Shown here: positions 61,863-64,000 of the stretch, one piece after another
Position numbering within the stretch: the first letter of the stretch is position 1
Layout of the letters: each line of letters opens with the position of its first letter
Assembly: GCA_011087645.1 (NCBI GenBank)
Contig: JAALLF010000003.1
Coordinates: forward strand, 186,001-250,000
Source of the DNA: Alphaproteobacteria bacterium
Lineage (GTDB): Bacteria; Pseudomonadota; Alphaproteobacteria; UBA6615
Direction: 5' to 3'
Length of the DNA stretch: 64,000 bases
Translations under genes and position numbers: made by a program
Notes under the pieces: model-generated
Databases searched by the model: none
The model's input: only the letters and a program-made list of their open reading frames with translations
What the model was told of the DNA's origin: nothing

Positions 61863-62621
61863 ATGAAGCACTATCTGCAAGCTGCCGTTTTGAGTTTTGC
61901 CGCATTGGGCGTTTTGCCCCATGGTGGCGCCGTTGCCGAACAGAGTAAGGCGCAGCCGACGGTGGTTGAATTGTTCACGTCGCAGAGCTGCTATTCCTGT
62001 CCGCCGGCGGAGAAGATTCTCGGCGAGCTAGCCCAGCGCGACGACATCATCGCTTTGGAACATCATGTCGATTATTGGGACCAACTGGTTTATGGGTCGG
62101 CCGGCCGTTGGAAGGATATATTCTCCAGCCCGGAATCAACCGACCGCCAGCGCCGCTACAATAATTCCGTGCCCGGTCGCGGATACTCTTACACACCGCA
62201 AATGTTTTTCGATGGCAAGACCGAAACCGTCGGTAATCGCAAAAGGGCGGTCCGCAAGGAGATAAAAAAGGCGCAGGGCGCAATTGGCGAACGCCTATCG
62301 ATCGCCGTTGCGCCGCTCGCCGAGGGTGGCCTGACCATCACCGTCGATGGCAAGATCGCCGACAAGGCAGGGATCTGGTTGCTTCACTACAAGGACAAGG
62401 CGGCCGTTCAGCCGACCGGTGGCGAGAACAAGGATAAGAACCTGGTCAATCACAACATCGTCCACGAAGTGCGGCGGGTTGGCGATTGGACGGGCACGCA
62501 AGCAACCGTCGACGTGGCCGACTACAAATACGAAGAAGGCTTCAGTTGCGTGATCTTGGTGCAAACCGCGCGCCCTGGACCGGTTATCGGCGCGGCCCGC
62601 TGCCCGGCTCTGGCGTCGTGA
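61863..62621 (+). CDS. DUF1223 thioredoxin-like exported protein
   Basis: 252 residues. Signal peptide ending GGAVA before EQSKAQPTVV. DUF1223 core: VVELFTSQSCYSCPPAEKIL carries the CxxC-like Cys pair, then HHVDYWDQLVYGSAGRWKD and GYSYTPQMFFDG. Thioredoxin-fold protein of the alphaproteobacterial envelope; no function established, a redox or sulfur-related periplasmic role is possible because of the cysteine motif and sulfur context. Confidence 0.87.
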   Translation: MKHYLQAAVLSFAALGVLPHGGAVAEQSKAQPTVVELFTSQSCYSCPPAEKILGELAQRDDIIALEHHVDYWDQLVYGSAGRWKDIFSSPESTDRQRRYNNSVPGRGYSYTPQMFFDGKTETVGNRKRAVRKEIKKAQGAIGERLSIAVAPLAEGGLTITVDGKIADKAGIWLLHYKDKAAVQPTGGENKDKNLVNHNIVHEVRRVGDWTGTQATVDVADYKYEEGFSCVILVQTARPGPVIGAARCPALAS

Positions 62622-62642
62622 TCTAACAGCGACGGTCCATCG

Positions 62643-63437
62643 CTACTTTACGTATTTGCGGAATTCCGGTTTGCGTTTTTCGCGGAACGCGTTGCCGCCC
62701 TCTTTCGATTCCTCGGTGCCGTAGTAGAGGCGTAGCGCTTCCATGCCCATCGCGCCGATGCCGTTGATGTGGTCGGTGTCGGCGTTGAACGAGCGCTTGG
62801 CAATCGCAATCGCCGTCGGGCTGCGCTCGACCAGTTCCTCACACCAGGCGCGCACTTCGGCGTCGAGCTGGTCGGCGGGCACGACCTTGTTGACCAGCCC
62901 CATCGCCTCTGCCTCATGCGCCGTATATTGGCGGCACATATACCAAATTTCGCGTGCTTTCTTCTCGCCGACGATATGTGCCAGATAGGCGGTGCCCCAG
63001 CCTGGATCAACCGATCCCATCTTCGGGCCAACCTGACCGAACTTGGCGTCTTCCGACGCAATCGTCATATCGCAGATTGCCGCCAGCACGTTGCCGCCGC
63101 CGATGGCGTAACCCGGCACCCGGGCAATCACCGGTTTCGGCACGTCGCGCATCAGTGCCTGCAGCTCGGTGATCGGCATGCCGATGGTACCGCGCATGGT
63201 GCCGTAAGCGCCGGAGGCCTTGCTGTCGACCGACTGATCGCCGCCGGTTGAAAACGCCTTGTCACCGGTGCCGGTGAGCACGATGACGCCGGTCTCCTTG
63301 TCCCACCCGGCGTCTTGAAAGGCGTCGATGAGCTCCATAACCGTCTGCGCGCGAAAGGCGTTATAGACCTTGGGGCGATTGATCGTGATCGTCGCGATAC
63401 CGTCCGCCTTCTCGTAGAGAATATCCTCGTAATCCAT
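62643..63437 (-). CDS. badI: 2-ketocyclohexanecarboxyl-CoA hydrolase (BadI-like)
   Basis: 264 residues of the crotonase superfamily. Compared with Rhodopseudomonas BadI (from memory) it shares DVPKPVIARVPGYAIGGGNV, KFGQVGPKMGSVDPGWGTAY, VGEKKAREIWYMC and KRKPEFRKYVK at the end, far closer than to ordinary enoyl-CoA hydratases. It opens the ring of 2-ketocyclohexanecarboxyl-CoA to pimelyl-CoA in anaerobic benzoate/cyclohexanecarboxylate degradation. Start ATG 63437 agrees with the family. The partner dehydrogenase gene follows upstream. Confidence 0.9.
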   Translation of the reverse strand: MDYEDILYEKADGIATITINRPKVYNAFRAQTVMELIDAFQDAGWDKETGVIVLTGTGDKAFSTGGDQSVDSKASGAYGTMRGTIGMPITELQALMRDVPKPVIARVPGYAIGGGNVLAAICDMTIASEDAKFGQVGPKMGSVDPGWGTAYLAHIVGEKKAREIWYMCRQYTAHEAEAMGLVNKVVPADQLDAEVRAWCEELVERSPTAIAIAKRSFNADTDHINGIGAMGMEALRLYYGTEESKEGGNAFREKRKPEFRKYVK

Positions 63438-63495
63438 CGCCGTTTTCCTCCCGGCCTTTGTTATTTGCTTATTGGTTTTCCAGTTTTAACGAAAG

Positions 63496-64000
63496 TTAGC
63501 CGCTCATGGTAAGGCCACCGGACACGCTGATTACCTGGCCGGTTATGAAATTAGCGTCCTCGCTGGCCAGAAATGCCACGATACCGGGCATATCGTCCGG
63601 TTCGCCCAAGCGCCGCATTGGGATCGCGCGCCGAAAGGCTTTACCCAGCCCGCTGTCCAGATCGCCATCCGGCGTCATCGACCGCAGCAGCGGCGTATCG
63701 ACGGGGCCCGGCGCCACGGCATTGCAGCACACCCCGTTGCGCGCCAATTCGCGGGCCAGAGTCTTGGTGAAGGCGATGATGCCGCCTTTGCACGCGGAAT
63801 AGACCGCCTCGCCGCTCGACCCCACGCGGCCGGCGTCCGACGCGATATTGATCACCTTTCCGCCGCCGCGCTCGACCATGCCGGGCACCACCGTGTGGTG
63901 CAGGTTCAGCGCGCCGAGCAGGTTGATGGCGATGATTTGGTTCCAGAACGCGGGGTCGGTGTCGAGGAAGTTCGCCAACCGGTCCCAGCCCGCATTGTTG
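63496..64000 (-). CDS. badH: 2-hydroxycyclohexanecarboxyl-CoA dehydrogenase (BadH-like), partial
   Basis: Short-chain dehydrogenase whose 5' end lies beyond the window. Visible are NNAGWD (the BadH version of the NNAG motif) at the edge, INLLGALNLHHTVVPGMVE, the catalytic Ser of GGGKVINIASDAGRVGSSG, the YxxxK motif VYSACKGGIIAFTKTLARE and the ending TGQVISVSGGLTMSG. It oxidises the 2-hydroxycyclohexanecarboxyl-CoA that BadI then cleaves. The internal TTG at 63978 is not the real start. Confidence 0.85.
   Translation of the reverse strand, partial: NNAGWDRLANFLDTDPAFWNQIIAINLLGALNLHHTVVPGMVERGGGKVINIASDAGRVGSSGEAVYSACKGGIIAFTKTLARELARNGVCCNAVAPGPVDTPLLRSMTPDGDLDSGLGKAFRRAIPMRRLGEPDDMPGIVAFLASEDANFITGQVISVSGGLTMSG

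Noticed and set aside
1..64000. CRISPR arrays, rRNA, tRNA or insertion sequences
   Set aside because: No regularly spaced repeats, no tRNA-like cloverleaf or rRNA segments and no transposase-like protein were noticed; the only repeats are the phage direct repeat and the glyQ-glyS palindrome. A tool search could still find a divergent tRNA.

Overview
The window is a G+C-rich chromosomal segment of an alphaproteobacterium, most likely a member or relative of the Rhodospirillales. This rests on gene content and order (a DUF2007 / methyltransferase / S49 peptidase / glyQ-glyS / ppdK run, DUF1134 protein, PuuD-type urate oxidation, SoeABC-type sulfite oxidation), not on a marker-gene comparison. 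No rRNA, tRNA or CRISPR array was recognised.

Layout. 1-6513: the late end of a prophage or phage-derived element. It holds the C-terminus of a tail-tip protein, a tail fibre, two leftward methyltransferase genes in a partly duplicated cassette, and a lysis module (secreted protein, coiled-coil/holin-like protein, GH108 endolysin, an amber-interrupted lipase and a small lipoprotein) closed by a strong terminator. 6609-20618: a near-complete purine catabolic locus (guaD, xdhAB, puuD, uraH, uraD, puuE, alc, allA) followed by a BMP-family purine/nucleoside ABC importer. It would convert guanine/xanthine to urate, allantoin and then glyoxylate plus urea. 20641-33965: housekeeping genes: SGNH hydrolase, cardiolipin synthase, polyprenyl diphosphate synthase, TrmN6-like methyltransferase, S49 peptidase, glyQS split by a long palindrome, ppdK, a 49-residue small protein and ygfZ. 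34114-38686: an envelope-glycan run (GT9, GT2 and GT4 glycosyltransferases, then asnB). 38767-49606: mixed metabolism and envelope genes: thiolase, PagL-like deacylase, AcuI-like reductase, lipoproteins, Sel1 protein, MFS carrier, DUF1134, BON lipoprotein, an acyl-CoA ligase broken by an in-frame ochre codon, an alpha/beta hydrolase, a 79-residue membrane protein and a flavin reductase. 49747-52055: mmsA and an orphan MlaF-like ATPase lacking the H-switch histidine.

52052-61623: a sulfur locus. A leftward operon reads bigR/sqrR-like repressor, rhodanese, TauE/SafE permease, TIGR02186 protein, universal stress protein, then soeA-soeB-soeC. tusA is divergent, and a diheme cytochrome and a cytochrome c' lie next to it. 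The repressor keeps both persulfide-sensing cysteines at the spacing known for SqrR/BigR, so sulfide or persulfide sensing probably controls sulfite oxidation and export. 61863-64000: a DUF1223 protein, then badI and the end of badH, genes of cyclohexanecarboxylate (alicyclic/aromatic) degradation that continue past the window edge.

The least ordinary features are the duplicated boundary in the phage fibre/methyltransferase region, which carries a hairpin kept by compensatory changes; the two genes interrupted by single in-frame stop codons; the complete sulfur-sensing soe operon with an embedded stress protein; and the MlaF-like ATPase without its H-loop histidine.
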